A stretch of 45,074 nucleotides of DNA from Levilactobacillus koreensis JCM 16448 (GCF_001435525.1 NZ_AZDP01000118.1:84090-129163), one strand, 5' to 3'. Counted from the stretch's first letter, positions 19,667-28,716 are shown. Notes: generated by a model not told the origin, from the letters alone. Translations and numbers: made by a program.

Positions 19667-19862
19667 ACATGGGCCACCAATATGATGTGCGTTACTCAAC
19701 TGGTTTTCTCATAGAGATACCACGAACCATGACAATATCGAATGGACTCTAAACTTACTATTAGTCATCTAGTGACGCTAACCATACGAAAACTGAAATG
19801 CCTCCTCGAGCCATGATCACTCAGAGCCCCCCTCTTGGCATTCCACCAGTTGAGTTAGTCCC

Positions 19863-20393
19863 CTACGCTGGTTCAACCACCAGTCGGAATAGGTACTGTG
19901 GAACTGGCGTTAATCCCGCACCACCCGGCGCCATGAAGTGGTCGTCAACCGTTTCAAAGTCTAATTTTTCTAAGACGCGGCGTGACCGTTCATTTTCTAG
20001 TAGGCAGGTTGCCCAGACAATCTGTTCCGTTGCCTGGGATTGACTGACCAATTTTAGACTCGCTTGAATAGCCTCGGGCATGATTCCCTGACCCCAATCC
20101 ACCGGGTCTAAGAAGTAACCAATGTCATACTCCGGTTTGCTTGCCGCCAAATCATGCGCGTAGTACAGGACCACACCCATGAAGCGTGACGTGGCCCGTT
20201 CCTCGATGGCAAATGCATACGGGCTTTGGCGATCCGCCGTCAACCACTGGGCAACGTCAGCCGGCGTGGGGGTCACGTTGCCACCGTTGGCCTCATTCAA
20301 GACCGGCATCATCATTAACCGCTGGTAATCTGGCAGGTCGCTTTCCGTCAACGGCCGTAACCGCAACCGCGATGTTTCAATCACATTTTGCAT
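19863..20393 (-). CDS. GNAT acetyltransferase, RimJ/RimL type
   Basis: About 176 residues. The N-terminus IETSRLRLRPLTESDLPDYQ is the standard opening of the RimJ/RimL branch of GNAT enzymes. DIGYFLDPVDWGQGIMPEAI is the acetyl-CoA binding motif A, and LLENERSRRVLEKLDF the conserved motif B. These enzymes acetylate N-terminal or small-molecule amines; the acceptor here is unknown. I start at the ATG at 20393 behind AGAGGAATAGGA; a TTG six codons upstream has no site. The esterase gene starts divergently about 105 bases away. Confidence 0.88.
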   Translation of the reverse strand: MQNVIETSRLRLRPLTESDLPDYQRLMMMPVLNEANGGNVTPTPADVAQWLTADRQSPYAFAIEERATSRFMGVVLYYAHDLAASKPEYDIGYFLDPVDWGQGIMPEAIQASLKLVSQSQATEQIVWATCLLENERSRRVLEKLDFETVDDHFMAPGGAGLTPVPQYLFRLVVEPA

Positions 20394-20499
20394 TCCTATT
20401 CCTCTTTTCAAACGGTGCTAAATTGATGTTTCGCTCAAAAGCATTTTGCCTCACACGTGGTACAATGAACCTATTATAGCTTATCGGGAGGTTTCACAC

Positions 20500-21294
20500 T
20501 TGAAAATTATCACTCAAGCACTCGCTAACGATTCTGCTGCCTATCTACAAGGCTACCTGCGTCATCCGCACGACGACACGGCCACTTATCCGGCCATGGT
20601 CATCGTTCCTGGCGGCTCGTACACGCATATCCCCGAGCAACAAGCGGAAGATTTGGCCCTGGCTTGGTTCGCCAAGGGCTACCAGGCTTTCTTTCTTCGC
20701 TACTCGTTCACTGGAGAATGTCAGCCCCTTCTGCCGACGCCGGTCGTTGAGCTTGCAAAAAGCCTGGCACTGATTCGGGCCAACGCTAAGGATTGGCAAA
20801 TTGATTCGGCTAACATTACCGTTGCCGGATTCTCCGTTGGTGGTCACATCGTCGCGCTCTTCAACGACTCTTGGAACGACCCCCAGTTCAATCAGCTAGC
20901 CGACACGACGCCGGCACAGATCAAGCCACACGCCATTATTCTGGGCTACCCGGTCATTACACCGGCTGCCGGTTTTCCTAACGATGATACGACTCTCGCC
21001 GAATGGACCGACGACTCGGCTAAAATTGCCGCCGACAAACTGGTCACCGATGACAACGTACCAACCTTCGTCTGGGTCACGGCCGCCGATCCGCTGGTTC
21101 CCGTGCAAAACGCGCTCGCTTACGTTCAGGCTTCACTTGCCCACAACGTCGACACGGAACTCCACATGTTCCATGCTGGGCCACACGGATTGGCTTTGGC
21201 CAACGATGTGACGGCTTGGCGGGAAGGGACCGACTTGCCCCACGTCGCCCACTGGCTAGACCTCGCCACCGAATGGCTAGCCGAACTAAAATAG
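20500..21294 (+). CDS. Alpha/beta hydrolase, probable acetyl esterase
   Basis: A 264-residue cytosolic hydrolase of the BD-FAE/acetyl-xylan esterase-like type. The nucleophile elbow is GFSVGG (the Ser near residue 115). The oxyanion region VPGGSYTHI is near residue 37. The acid is probably the Asp of TAADPLVP, and the histidine is in HAGPHGLA. That completes a Ser-Asp-His triad. Such enzymes remove acetyl or other short acyl groups from sugars or small esters. The start is a TTG at 20500 with GGGAGG 8 bases before it. It stands alone on the plus strand, convergent with the PAP2 gene. Confidence 0.88.
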   Translation: MKIITQALANDSAAYLQGYLRHPHDDTATYPAMVIVPGGSYTHIPEQQAEDLALAWFAKGYQAFFLRYSFTGECQPLLPTPVVELAKSLALIRANAKDWQIDSANITVAGFSVGGHIVALFNDSWNDPQFNQLADTTPAQIKPHAIILGYPVITPAAGFPNDDTTLAEWTDDSAKIAADKLVTDDNVPTFVWVTAADPLVPVQNALAYVQASLAHNVDTELHMFHAGPHGLALANDVTAWREGTDLPHVAHWLDLATEWLAELK

Positions 21295-21315
21295 TTGGTA
21301 AATTGGCTCTAACTG

Positions 21316-21492
21316 GTCGCACTGCGGCTGCTGGGGATTGCGCCTGCTGGGGGGACGCTTCAGCCTGGAAGACCACCAGTCTTCTCGCTCGCTTTTAAGC
21401 CGCAAGATCACGCGTCTTAAAAGTCGCCCATCGTGGTAGCTGACAGCTACCACGATTTCCACGGCTGGCTCCATCCCCAGCTTCCTCCGGCT
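21316..21492 (+). repeat. Module 1 copy D
   Basis: Clean copy in the convergent gap after the esterase. ATCGTGGTAGCT (21430-21441) pairs perfectly with AGCTACCACGAT (21445-21456) across a 3-base loop. CTTTTAAG pairs with CTTAAAAG, and GAAGAC with GTCTTC. Confidence 0.78.
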
Positions 21493-21626
21493 AAGTTAGA
21501 TTTTTCCCGCAACATGGTTATTCTCAAAGCTAGCCTTTACCGTATAGGTCAGTCCTAACTTGCAGAACTCATCTAAAGTTAGCGAGAGCCTTTTTTACTC
21601 AGACTATGAAAACTTAATTCCAAACC

Positions 21627-21672
21627 AAAAGACATGCGCCCTTCCCTTAATCGGAATAGCACATGCCTTTTT
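21627..21672 (-). terminator. Bidirectional terminator, PAP2 gene and esterase
   Basis: AAAGGCATGTGC pairs with GCGCATGTCTTT (wobbles allowed), with T or A runs at both sides, between the two convergent genes. Confidence 0.7.
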
Positions 21673-21678
21673 TAGACC

Positions 21679-22347
21679 TTAAATTTCTGACTTCTTTAAG
21701 AATGGCCAGCCCTGCATGACTGGTGCCAATCTGATGTAGATACCTTGCGCAATCTGTAGCCATAAGTAAGCTAATAGGACCGCCCCAATCGTATCGGTTG
21801 GGAAGTGCGCGTTGAGGTAGACCCGTGAGATCATCACTAGCCCCATCCAAATGATTAAGATAACGCGGACGATCCAGGCCTTCCAGCTGGCACTGATCAT
21901 TGGAATCAAGATCAACCAGATCATGGCCACCAAGAGAAATGTCCCAAAAACATGTCCACTCGGGAAACTATAGCCATCGTCAATAGCTAAGTGGGCTGTG
22001 GGCCGGGCACGCTTAACCACATTTTTAACCAATGCGGCAATGACATCCCCACCAGCTAGTGTGGTCAGGCACCACAGGGCAGGAATCTTGAACTTGAAGC
22101 CCCACAGCAGGAATGCGAGAATCAACACCCAAATAATAGCTAATTTTGGCTCTGCGAGACTCGTCACGCCCCGGTAAAGTAATGTCTTCCACTCTGGCTG
22201 ATTCTTTTGAATCACGTCAACAATCGACGAATCTAAGAACTCCACGTAGGCATTCTGCGCTTGTATGTAAAATGCAACAATTAAAAACAGTACCGTTGCT
22301 AGGCCAAACTTCCACGGCCGGTCACGGTCCCGATTGAATAACATCAT
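21679..22347 (-). CDS. PAP2-family membrane phosphatase
   Basis: About 222 residues with six hydrophobic segments. The three phosphatase motifs are in order: KNVVKRARP, then FPSGH, then SRVYLNAHFPTD. Members dephosphorylate undecaprenyl diphosphate or phosphatidic and phosphatidylglycerol phosphates on the outer face of the membrane; the substrate is not determined here. I start at the ATG at 22347, 9 bases after AAAGGA. Read downstream of the ThrE pair, but separated from it by a terminator whose loop also holds a TGGTATACT extended -10 box. Confidence 0.88.
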   Translation of the reverse strand: MMLFNRDRDRPWKFGLATVLFLIVAFYIQAQNAYVEFLDSSIVDVIQKNQPEWKTLLYRGVTSLAEPKLAIIWVLILAFLLWGFKFKIPALWCLTTLAGGDVIAALVKNVVKRARPTAHLAIDDGYSFPSGHVFGTFLLVAMIWLILIPMISASWKAWIVRVILIIWMGLVMISRVYLNAHFPTDTIGAVLLAYLWLQIAQGIYIRLAPVMQGWPFLKKSEI

Positions 22348-22381
22348 GATTTTAATTCCTTTCATCAGACCTGATTCTGGG

Positions 22382-22430
22382 AAAACCCCTAGCAATGAGT
22401 ATACCACCCCACTCCCAGATTGCTAGGTTC
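22382..22430 (-). terminator. Terminator of the ThrE-like pair
   Basis: CCTAGCAAT pairs perfectly with ATTGCTAGG over a loop and is followed by GGGTTTTC. The loop contains TGGTATACT, a candidate -10 of the PAP2 gene. Confidence 0.65.
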
Positions 22431-22455
22431 CCCAGCCTTAAGAATTTCCTAAAGA

Positions 22456-22905
22456 CTACCGTCGGTGCCGCCAAACCCGTCGCTGTACCCGGTTGACTAC
22501 CTCTGACAGCAAGAACCCAAAGGCAATAGCTCCCGAGATCATCACGACCTGTAACAGGTAGTTAAACGCCGTATCGTTCTGACCCAACGCAAAGTTCTTG
22601 ACCATTTGATAGGCCTGACCACCGGGCACCAGGGGCACAATCGCTGGAATATTAAAGAGAATCATCGGCATCTTCTTAAATTTAGCCGCCTGCAGTGACG
22701 CGACCCCAATCGCGACCGCGCCCAGCAAATTACCAACGACATAGCCACCGCCTCCGAGCACCGTGAAGCGATACAGAAGGTAGCCCAGCACGCCGATCCA
22801 CCCACCAACGTTTAACGCCCGCCGGGGAATGTTGATCAGAATACCAAAGGCCAGCGTGGCCACATAGGTTCCCGCGACCTCCACTAAAAATTGTACGACC
22901 GTCAT
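22456..22905 (-). CDS. ThrE-type exporter, small subunit (ThrE_2 domain)
   Basis: 149 residues with four to five hydrophobic segments. PAIVPLVPGGQAYQ is the signature of the ThrE_2 family (the DUF3815 type), which matches the C-terminal half of the threonine/serine exporter ThrE of Corynebacterium. In Firmicutes the exporter is often split into two proteins. This one starts 13 bases after the larger partner gene stops, so they are co-transcribed and probably form one complex. Confidence 0.85.
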   Translation of the reverse strand: MTVVQFLVEVAGTYVATLAFGILINIPRRALNVGGWIGVLGYLLYRFTVLGGGGYVVGNLLGAVAIGVASLQAAKFKKMPMILFNIPAIVPLVPGGQAYQMVKNFALGQNDTAFNYLLQVVMISGAIAFGFLLSEVVNRVQRRVWRHRR

Positions 22906-22918
22906 CCGCGTCGCCTCC

Positions 22919-23674
22919 CTACATGAATTGTAAAATCATGGCGATGCCAAAGCCGATGGCCGCCGCACTCACTAGGGCTTCCACACCCCGCGCCGGTCCA
23001 CTAACCAAATTACCCGCTAAAATATCTCTGACCGAGTTGGTAATCGGGACCCCCGGCACCAGTGGCATGACGCTCCCAATGATGATGTCATCGACACTGT
23101 TACCAAGCCCCATGTGGACCCCCAGAACCGCCAACACGCCAATTGCGGCGGCTGCGGCGAATTCCGACAAGAAACGAATCTGGATAAACTTGCTCAATAG
23201 ATAGTACACCAGCCAGCCCAGCATCCCCACCACACAGGTGATCCAGAAGTCTGGCAAATTGTGCCGGAAAACGACCTCTAGTGGCCCACTGACCAACGCG
23301 GCGGCCAACAGCTGTAGCCAAAATGGGAAGTAGCGACTAACGCTGTCCAAGTGGTCTAAGCGATTCGAAAACTGTTGCAGGTCAATCTTATGGTCCGCAT
23401 ATTGCCGCGACAGGTCATTGACCACCGCGATTTTTTCCAGGTCGAACGTTCGCCGCTTGACCGGTTCGATCTGCGCGCCGACCTCGCCATTGATGGCCAT
23501 CAAGATTCCCGTGATCATCACAAATAGTTGACTTGTCTGGGCCCCCGCATTGTGGGCGATTCGCGTCATAGTATCCTCGACCCGCTCAATTTCCGATCCA
23601 TTTTCAATCATGATCCGGCCAGCAGTGAGCGCCGTGTGGAGGATCAGCTGATCCCGTTTCTTCTGACTACTCAT
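22919..23674 (-). CDS. ThrE-type exporter, large subunit (ThrE domain)
   Basis: 251 residues of the ThrE (DUF1212) type. The soluble N-terminal part contains ENGSEIERVEDTMTRIAHNAG, conserved in the family. About five membrane segments follow, with VMPLVPGVPITNSVRDILAG as the second family signature. Together with the next gene it corresponds to full-length ThrE, an exporter of threonine and serine. The ATG at 23674 (MSSQKKRD) is preceded by GAAGGGAAAGACGGG; upstream extension to 23755 is open but less likely. Confidence 0.86.
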   Translation of the reverse strand: MSSQKKRDQLILHTALTAGRIMIENGSEIERVEDTMTRIAHNAGAQTSQLFVMITGILMAINGEVGAQIEPVKRRTFDLEKIAVVNDLSRQYADHKIDLQQFSNRLDHLDSVSRYFPFWLQLLAAALVSGPLEVVFRHNLPDFWITCVVGMLGWLVYYLLSKFIQIRFLSEFAAAAAIGVLAVLGVHMGLGNSVDDIIIGSVMPLVPGVPITNSVRDILAGNLVSGPARGVEALVSAAAIGFGIAMILQFM

Positions 23675-23823
23675 CCCGTCTTTCCCTTCTCTCAGCAACG
23701 GCATGGCCTCCCGGACAGACCACACTTTTTTATCATTATACGGCACTTCACTCACCGGGAAAATACAAAATCAGTGTTCCTATCAAAATTAAAATAATCG
23801 ACCGGAAATTCTCAGACTAATAA

Positions 23824-23853
23824 AGGCACACAACCATTGTTCGATTGTGTGCC
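23824..23853 (-). terminator. Terminator of the DtxR/MntR-like gene
   Basis: GGCACACAA pairs perfectly with TTGTGTGCC and continues into TTTATT on the minus strand. Confidence 0.8.
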
Positions 23854-23863
23854 CGAGCTTAAT

Positions 23864-24511
23864 CTATTTGACAAAAATGTAATGTGCCGCCTTGTAACTC
23901 ACAATGAGTTCGGCATCGTCCGTCAGGTTCTGCACCGTCACGGGACCCTCAAATGGGTCATGCTTCAAAATCTTCAGTTGGTCCCCAATGTCTAGCTTGA
24001 GGTCGCCCAGGTAGGTCAACAGGTCATGATTATCAATGAACCGGTCGACCGTCACCACTGAACCGTCCTCGGCTTCATTTAAGACCGTGTGACTATCTTC
24101 GTGATAGTGACCGTAGCGATCGGGAATAACCCCACCGTTAGGACAGTGCGTGGGGTGACCCAGCATGTCATCCAGTGAATTCACCAACTTGGCACTCGTC
24201 ACGTGTTCCAAGACCTCAGCCTCGTCATGAACGTCGGGTAAATCATAGTCGAGTTTTTCGACCAGAAAGTCCTCCCAGATCCGGTGTTTACGCACCAAAT
24301 CTTCCGCCAACCGAATTCCCTTATTGGTGAGCGAAATACCGGCATACGGCGTGTGTTCAGCCAGTCCTTCCGCCGACATCTTGTTGACCATTTCGGTCAC
24401 GGACCCGGCAGCAATATTTAAGCTGATGGCGATTTGCTTGTTGGAAACCTTTTTCTGCTTACCACCCAGCTCAAAAATAATTTTTAAATAATCCTCCTTC
24501 ATCGGAGTCAT
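23864..24511 (-). CDS. Metal-dependent regulator, DtxR/MntR family
   Basis: 215 residues. The N-terminal winged helix (about 1-65) contains VSNKQIAISLNIAAGSVTEM. The iron-dependent repressor dimerisation domain follows, with HRIWEDFLVEKL, HDEAEVLEHVTS and HPTHCPNGG, carrying the usual metal-ligand His, Glu and Cys residues. A C-terminal SH3-like FeoA domain fills about 140-215. This three-domain layout is that of MntR/ScaR-type manganese or iron sensors. The ATG at 24511 follows GAGGTGA. No metal importer adjoins it; a zinc exporter lies upstream on the same strand. Confidence 0.88.
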   Translation of the reverse strand: MTPMKEDYLKIIFELGGKQKKVSNKQIAISLNIAAGSVTEMVNKMSAEGLAEHTPYAGISLTNKGIRLAEDLVRKHRIWEDFLVEKLDYDLPDVHDEAEVLEHVTSAKLVNSLDDMLGHPTHCPNGGVIPDRYGHYHEDSHTVLNEAEDGSVVTVDRFIDNHDLLTYLGDLKLDIGDQLKILKHDPFEGPVTVQNLTDDAELIVSYKAAHYIFVK

Positions 24512-24644
24512 CACTGTTCACCTCATCTAGAATGTGTGTTGCCAATTCACCGCTACCAAACCAACGATAGCGTTTCAAAACTTCATTAACATTTTTACTG
24601 CTTAATGCTCTAATTTTACCACAGACTAGCCGGAAAATACCCCG

Positions 24645-24672
24645 AAAAAGGAGTCAATCACCAGGTTGACTA
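24645..24672 (-). terminator. Possible terminator of the CDF exporter gene
   Basis: AGTCAA pairs with TTGACT, then CCTTTTT. A short stem overlapping the gene end, so only tentative. Confidence 0.45.
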
Positions 24673-24674
24673 AA

Positions 24675-25571
24675 TTAGCTGTGCCGCCAATCATTTTGCT
24701 GATAAAAAAGCGACTCATCTTCCCCACGATGACATTCGGCCTGAATCGTGACGTGATTAACGTTGTATTTCTGACAGAGCAAGGCCTCAATCTGCCGGTA
24801 AATTGGCTCAATCTCGCTGATAGGGACATTGTCCATGTTGACGTGCATCGACACCACAATGTTGTTCTCATCGATCTGCCAAGCGTGCAGGTGATGGACC
24901 CCTTCCACCTCGGGCAAGGCACAGATATCCCTGGCGATGCCCTCAAAGTCCAAGTCCGGTGAGGCCTCCATCAAGATGCCAAAGGTCTGTTTCACAATCG
25001 GTAGCGACTCGTAGCAGATGTACAGCGCAACTAAAATTGTAATCGTGGGATCAACCCAGCTGACCTGCCAAATGGTGATCAGTAAAGCCCCCACAATGAC
25101 TCCAACGGAAGCCAGGGCGTCACTCAATAAATGAAGGTAGGTCGCCCGAATGTTCAGGTTGTGTTTCGACCCGCGGTTCAAGAGGACCGTGGATAACAGA
25201 TTGGCCAGAAAACTCACGACTGCGACCAGCAGCATGATATCCCCTTTGACCGGTTCCGGATGCAACAAGCGTCGTACGGCTTCGCCCGCCAAGATCAGCG
25301 AGATCACAATCAGCACGCCAGAATTTAACAGCGCCGCCAAAATTTCCGCCCGCCGGTAACCAAACGTATTGGTCCGTGTCTGCTGGCGGCCACCAATTCT
25401 GTGAGCCGCGTAGCTCAGCACAATGGAGAGTGCGTCCCCCAAGTTATGGAAGGCATCCGACAGCAGCGACAGACTACCTGATAATAAACCACCTAATAAT
25501 TCAAATATCGTAATAATAACATTTAACACTGTGACCAGTAAGAACCGACCACCGGATAAACTCTTTTCCAA
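24675..25571 (-). CDS. czcD: Cation diffusion facilitator, zinc exporter
   Basis: 298 residues with six membrane segments. The two metal-binding patterns are SLLSDAFHNLGDA in TM2 and HLLSDALAS in TM5, an H/D arrangement typical of zinc-specific CDF proteins. The cytoplasmic C-terminal domain has VEGVHHLHAWQI and the end is histidine-containing. It exports zinc (possibly cadmium or cobalt) against protons. The start is a TTG, 8 bases after GGAGG. The symbol follows the usual name of the family and is not proof of substrate. Confidence 0.9.
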   Translation of the reverse strand: MEKSLSGGRFLLVTVLNVIITIFELLGGLLSGSLSLLSDAFHNLGDALSIVLSYAAHRIGGRQQTRTNTFGYRRAEILAALLNSGVLIVISLILAGEAVRRLLHPEPVKGDIMLLVAVVSFLANLLSTVLLNRGSKHNLNIRATYLHLLSDALASVGVIVGALLITIWQVSWVDPTITILVALYICYESLPIVKQTFGILMEASPDLDFEGIARDICALPEVEGVHHLHAWQIDENNIVVSMHVNMDNVPISEIEPIYRQIEALLCQKYNVNHVTIQAECHRGEDESLFYQQNDWRHS

Positions 25572-25689
25572 TCACACCGCCTCCGCATCTAACTTCTCCC
25601 CCCATTATCGCAGAGTTTAGGGGGAATGAAAAGTCGGGTTCCGGCTAACCTGACATTTTTTCTATGCGCAGGCAGTCACTTCACCCACC

Positions 25690-25727
25690 AAAAAGGATCG
25701 ACTCCGCGTGAAAACGGAACCGATCCT
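25690..25727 (-). terminator. Terminator of the GNAT gene
   Basis: AGGATCG pairs with CGATCCT, with an inner CCG/CGG pair, followed by five T on the minus strand. Confidence 0.8.
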
Positions 25728-25775
25728 ACTATGAGTAGTGCATTTAATTCAGCGGCCTTAAGTCATGACGCCTGA

Positions 25776-26339
25776 TTATTTCACAATTTCTGTGTGAACG
25801 ACATGCGCCGGTTTAACGTTGGCAGTCAATCGTTCGTAGGCGTAATCTTTGGTGCCCTTAAGTCCAGCGGCTTCTAAATCGATCATCCCAGTTTCGGTGA
25901 AGCCATTCTTTTTAATCACGTGTTGCATTGCCATGTTTTGTGGATGCGTGTCGATCCGGATACTCTCGATGTTTTGTGCGTGGTCGATCTGAGCAAACAA
26001 CCGTTGGAACAGTTCGCCTGCCAGACCACGGCCACGATGGTGACTCGACACTGCTACACGGTGAATTGCCAGGTATGGTGCCTGCACAGTCAGCCACTGG
26101 CCATCGATCTGTTTATACGTGGGGTCCTCCCCCGGAATAATGGCAGCAGTCCCCAAAATTTCGTTGTTTTCTTCCAAGACGACCGTCCATCCTTGGTGAA
26201 TGTCGTCGACTAGGACCGCCGTGTTCGGGTACGCCCCTTGCCATTGGTCAATTGCTTGGGCCGCCAATAACTCACGGCCATCGCGAATAATCGATTCAAT
26301 TTGTGGTAAGTCAGCCATAGTAGCTTGTCGTAACAGCAT
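25776..26339 (-). CDS. GNAT family N-acetyltransferase
   Basis: About 187 residues. LRQATMADLPQIESIIRDGR opens the fold. The acetyl-CoA motif A is IHRVAVSSHHRGRGLAGELF, and the later motif is NMAMQHVIKKNGFTETG. It resembles GNAT enzymes that often carry general protein or small-molecule acetylation functions; the substrate is unknown. I start at the ATG at 26339, 8 bases after AAGGATGG, rather than the ATG four codons earlier that lies in the ribosome binding site. It is a single gene with its own promoter and terminator. Confidence 0.88.
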   Translation of the reverse strand: MLLRQATMADLPQIESIIRDGRELLAAQAIDQWQGAYPNTAVLVDDIHQGWTVVLEENNEILGTAAIIPGEDPTYKQIDGQWLTVQAPYLAIHRVAVSSHHRGRGLAGELFQRLFAQIDHAQNIESIRIDTHPQNMAMQHVIKKNGFTETGMIDLEAAGLKGTKDYAYERLTANVKPAHVVHTEIVK

Positions 26340-26383
26340 GTGTAACACCATCCTTTTTGTTTTTGGTTTAAAGCGATTTTGTT

Positions 26384-26411
26384 ATCTTAACACGTTCGCG
26401 TCAGATTTCAA
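26384..26411 (-). promoter_or_regulatory. Promoter of the GNAT gene at 25776
   Basis: TTGAAA (26406-26411, minus), 16 bases, TAAGAT (26384-26389). Confidence 0.5.
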
Positions 26412-26646
26412 CGAAATAGATTACTTTTTTGCATTATTTTTTTGAAAAGGTGGTGAAAGCTTGTTGGCATTGGAGTTAGCGTGTAGCTGTAGTTCTAATT
26501 TTTCATTCATTTTCTTAAGCTGTTTTCATAAAATACGTGAGTTTGTGAACAAGTTGTTGGGGCGTCCAGCCGGTGCTTAACCTCCACTATTGACAATTTA
26601 TCTAACAAAAAGAGTGTAGGACGAAATGTGGTTAGTCAATGCGTAC

Positions 26647-26699
26647 TAACGTCGATAGCCAACCAATTCCGGTTTCTGATCGTTTGGCTATCGATGTTA
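26647..26699. repeat. Long inverted repeat in the arsB-GNAT gap
   Basis: TAACGTCGATAGCCAA (26647-26662) pairs with TTGGCTATCGATGTTA (26684-26699) with one wobble. CCAATTC inside the loop could alternatively pair with GAATTGG near 26704. No T-run follows on either strand. The rest of 26412-26750 has no gene I can support. Confidence 0.55.
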
Positions 26700-26750
26700 A
26701 GTAGAATTGGTCGCCCGTTTTCAGCAATATAAGTTTGGGGATGCTAAAAA

Positions 26751-26781
26751 GGGCCTGGAGTTTTATCCCAGACCCGATTTT
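26751..26781 (-). terminator. Bidirectional terminator beyond arsB
   Basis: GGGTCTGG pairs with CCAGGCCC (one wobble), with T5 on the minus strand and a T-rich tail on the plus strand. Confidence 0.65.
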
Positions 26782-26951
26782 TCTTTACAGTAGCAGATCA
26801 AACATAACCATTCGCGAGTTTTAAGACCCGGCGACAGGTTCTCACCGTTCTAGCCCCTATCTGCTGGCCGGATTCCAGCCCACCTAATTCTTTACCAATA
26901 TCGCTGCTATGTCAGGTTTGGCTAATCTTTTGCGACTTTCAATCTTAAAAT

Positions 26952-28247
26952 CTAGTGGAAAATAGATAATGAGAGATATAGGCCTAACAACGTTACCAGC
27001 AGAACCGGTAGCGTCACCGTGATTCCAATTTTAAAATAAGTCCCCCATTTAATTTTTATTCCCTTCTGATCCAACACGTGTAACCAAACTAACGTTGCCA
27101 ACGACCCAATCGGTGTAATCTTGGGTCCTAAATCGGAACCCACCACGTTAGCCAGAACTAAACTCTTATGTAAGAGGCCGACCGTATTACTGTCCTGAAT
27201 CGATAGCGCATTAATCATAACTGTTGGCATATTATTCATTACGGACGAAAGGAAGGCCGCCAAGTATCCCATCCCTAACGTAGCGCCTAACCTTCCCCAA
27301 TGAGCCATCTGTTGGATAGCACTTGCTAAGATACTGGTTAACCCGGCGTTCTGAAGACCGTATACCACGACGTACATTCCGATGGAAAACACCACAATAT
27401 TCCATGGGGCGCCCTTAACGGCAGCCTTGGCATCAATCTGAGGACTGCGTTGCGCTAAGACTAAGAAAATCGCAGCAATTGGTAACGCAATCAATGACAC
27501 TGGCGTCTTCAGAAAACTACTCAAAAAGTAGCCAACCAGCAAAGTAGCCAACACAACCCATGACAAATGGAACAACCGTAAATCCTTAATCACGCTTTGT
27601 GGCTCAGGCAGGTGCCGCCCTTCAAACTCCTTTGGGATTGCCTTTCGGAAATACAAATATAAGATCAGAATGCTTGCCCCTAAAGAAAAAAGATCAGGTA
27701 ACCACATTCGCAGTGCATACTCAGAGAATGATAGTCCAAAAAAGTCTGCCGATACAATATTCACTAGGTTACTTACCACCAGCGGCAAAGATGTTGCATC
27801 CGCAATAAATCCACTCGCTATGATAAACGGGAGAATTTTTCGATCATCAAACTTCAAGGCTCGAACCATCGATAAAACAATTGGCGTTAAAATCAAAGCT
27901 GCACCGTCGTTAGCAAAGAGGGCGGCCACCACAGCCCCCAAAACAGCAATCAGAACAAACATTGTTACCCCTTTGCCGTGCGCCAAACGCGCCATATGTA
28001 AAGCAGCCCACTCAAAGAAACCAATCTGATCTAAAATTAGTGAAATCAAAATGATTGCGACAAAAGACAATGTGGCATTCCAGACAATCCCAGTAACCGT
28101 TCCAACGTCCTTAAACGAAACAACGCCAAACAATAGCGCTAAAATAGCACCGCCCGTGGCAGACCACCCAATCGATAATCCCCGCGGTTGCCAAATAACC
28201 AATATTAGTGTCGCAATAAAAATCAAACTTGACCAAATAACTAGCAC
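26952..28247 (-). CDS. arsB: ArsB/NhaD-type arsenite efflux membrane protein
   Basis: 431 residues and about 11-12 membrane segments. The conserved [20 protein letters not shown] and [19 protein letters not shown] stretches are diagnostic for the ArsB family, which exports arsenite and antimonite out of the cell. [20 protein letters not shown] near the C-terminus is also typical. The start is a GTG at 28247 with GGTGGAG before it. It lies 77 bases after arsR in the same direction, and with it forms a minimal arsenic resistance operon without arsC, arsA or arsD in view. Confidence 0.92.
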   Translation of the reverse strand: MLVIWSSLIFIATLILVIWQPRGLSIGWSATGGAILALLFGVVSFKDVGTVTGIVWNATLSFVAIILISLILDQIGFFEWAALHMARLAHGKGVTMFVLIAVLGAVVAALFANDGAALILTPIVLSMVRALKFDDRKILPFIIASGFIADATSLPLVVSNLVNIVSADFFGLSFSEYALRMWLPDLFSLGASILILYLYFRKAIPKEFEGRHLPEPQSVIKDLRLFHLSWVVLATLLVGYFLSSFLKTPVSLIALPIAAIFLVLAQRSPQIDAKAAVKGAPWNIVVFSIGMYVVVYGLQNAGLTSILASAIQQMAHWGRLGATLGMGYLAAFLSSVMNNMPTVMINALSIQDSNTVGLLHKSLVLANVVGSDLGPKITPIGSLATLVWLHVLDQKGIKIKWGTYFKIGITVTLPVLLVTLLGLYLSLSIFH

Positions 28248-28324
28248 AGAACTCCACCTACGACCTTCAAATTATAATTTGAATCCATTCCATCAAAATT
28301 AGATAATAAGGTAATTTGATTTGT

Positions 28325-28645
28325 CTAGTCAGGCCTAGAACAACTCGAATCACTGTGACACACACACTCATGACTGTCCCGCAACAGCTGCTTGATAAAC
28401 TCAGGAAACTCAGTTGTAAATTCCGGCAGCAGTGTATAGTACTGCCAACGCCCCTTCTTAACAGCGCTGACAATTCCGGCAGTCTGGAGAACTTTCATAT
28501 GATGAGAAAGCGTTGGCTGCGTAAAGTCAAAATTCTCTAAAATCTCACAGGCACACAATGTCCCACAGGATAACAAATCAATAATTTTAAGTCGGTTTTC
28601 ATCAGCCATTGCCTTAATGACTTGAGCATACGCTGCATAGTTCAA
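28325..28645 (-). CDS. arsR: ArsR family arsenite-responsive repressor
   Basis: 106 residues forming one winged helix. The metal-binding segment TLCACEILENF (about residues 29-39) carries the CxC pair of the alpha-3 site used by ArsR repressors to sense arsenite. The recognition helix QPTLSHHMKVLQTAGIV follows. The C-terminus has three more cysteines (CVCHSDSSC). The start is a TTG at 28645 behind GAGGAGGG. It should bind the palindromic DNA just upstream and release it when arsenite binds. Confidence 0.93.
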   Translation of the reverse strand: MNYAAYAQVIKAMADENRLKIIDLLSCGTLCACEILENFDFTQPTLSHHMKVLQTAGIVSAVKKGRWQYYTLLPEFTTEFPEFIKQLLRDSHECVCHSDSSCSRPD

Positions 28646-28660
28646 TATTTTCCCTCCTCA

Positions 28661-28716
28661 ATATATAGATACTCGTCTATGTATCAAAGCATAGATAAGT
28701 ATCTATATAAAGTCAA
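28661..28716 (-). promoter_or_regulatory. arsR promoter and operator
   Basis: TTGACT (28711-28716, minus), 17 bases, TATGCT (28688-28693). The spacer contains the perfect palindrome ATAGATACTTATCTAT (28691-28706). GTATCTATATA occurs again downstream near 28661-28672, suggesting two operator sites. Confidence 0.75.
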
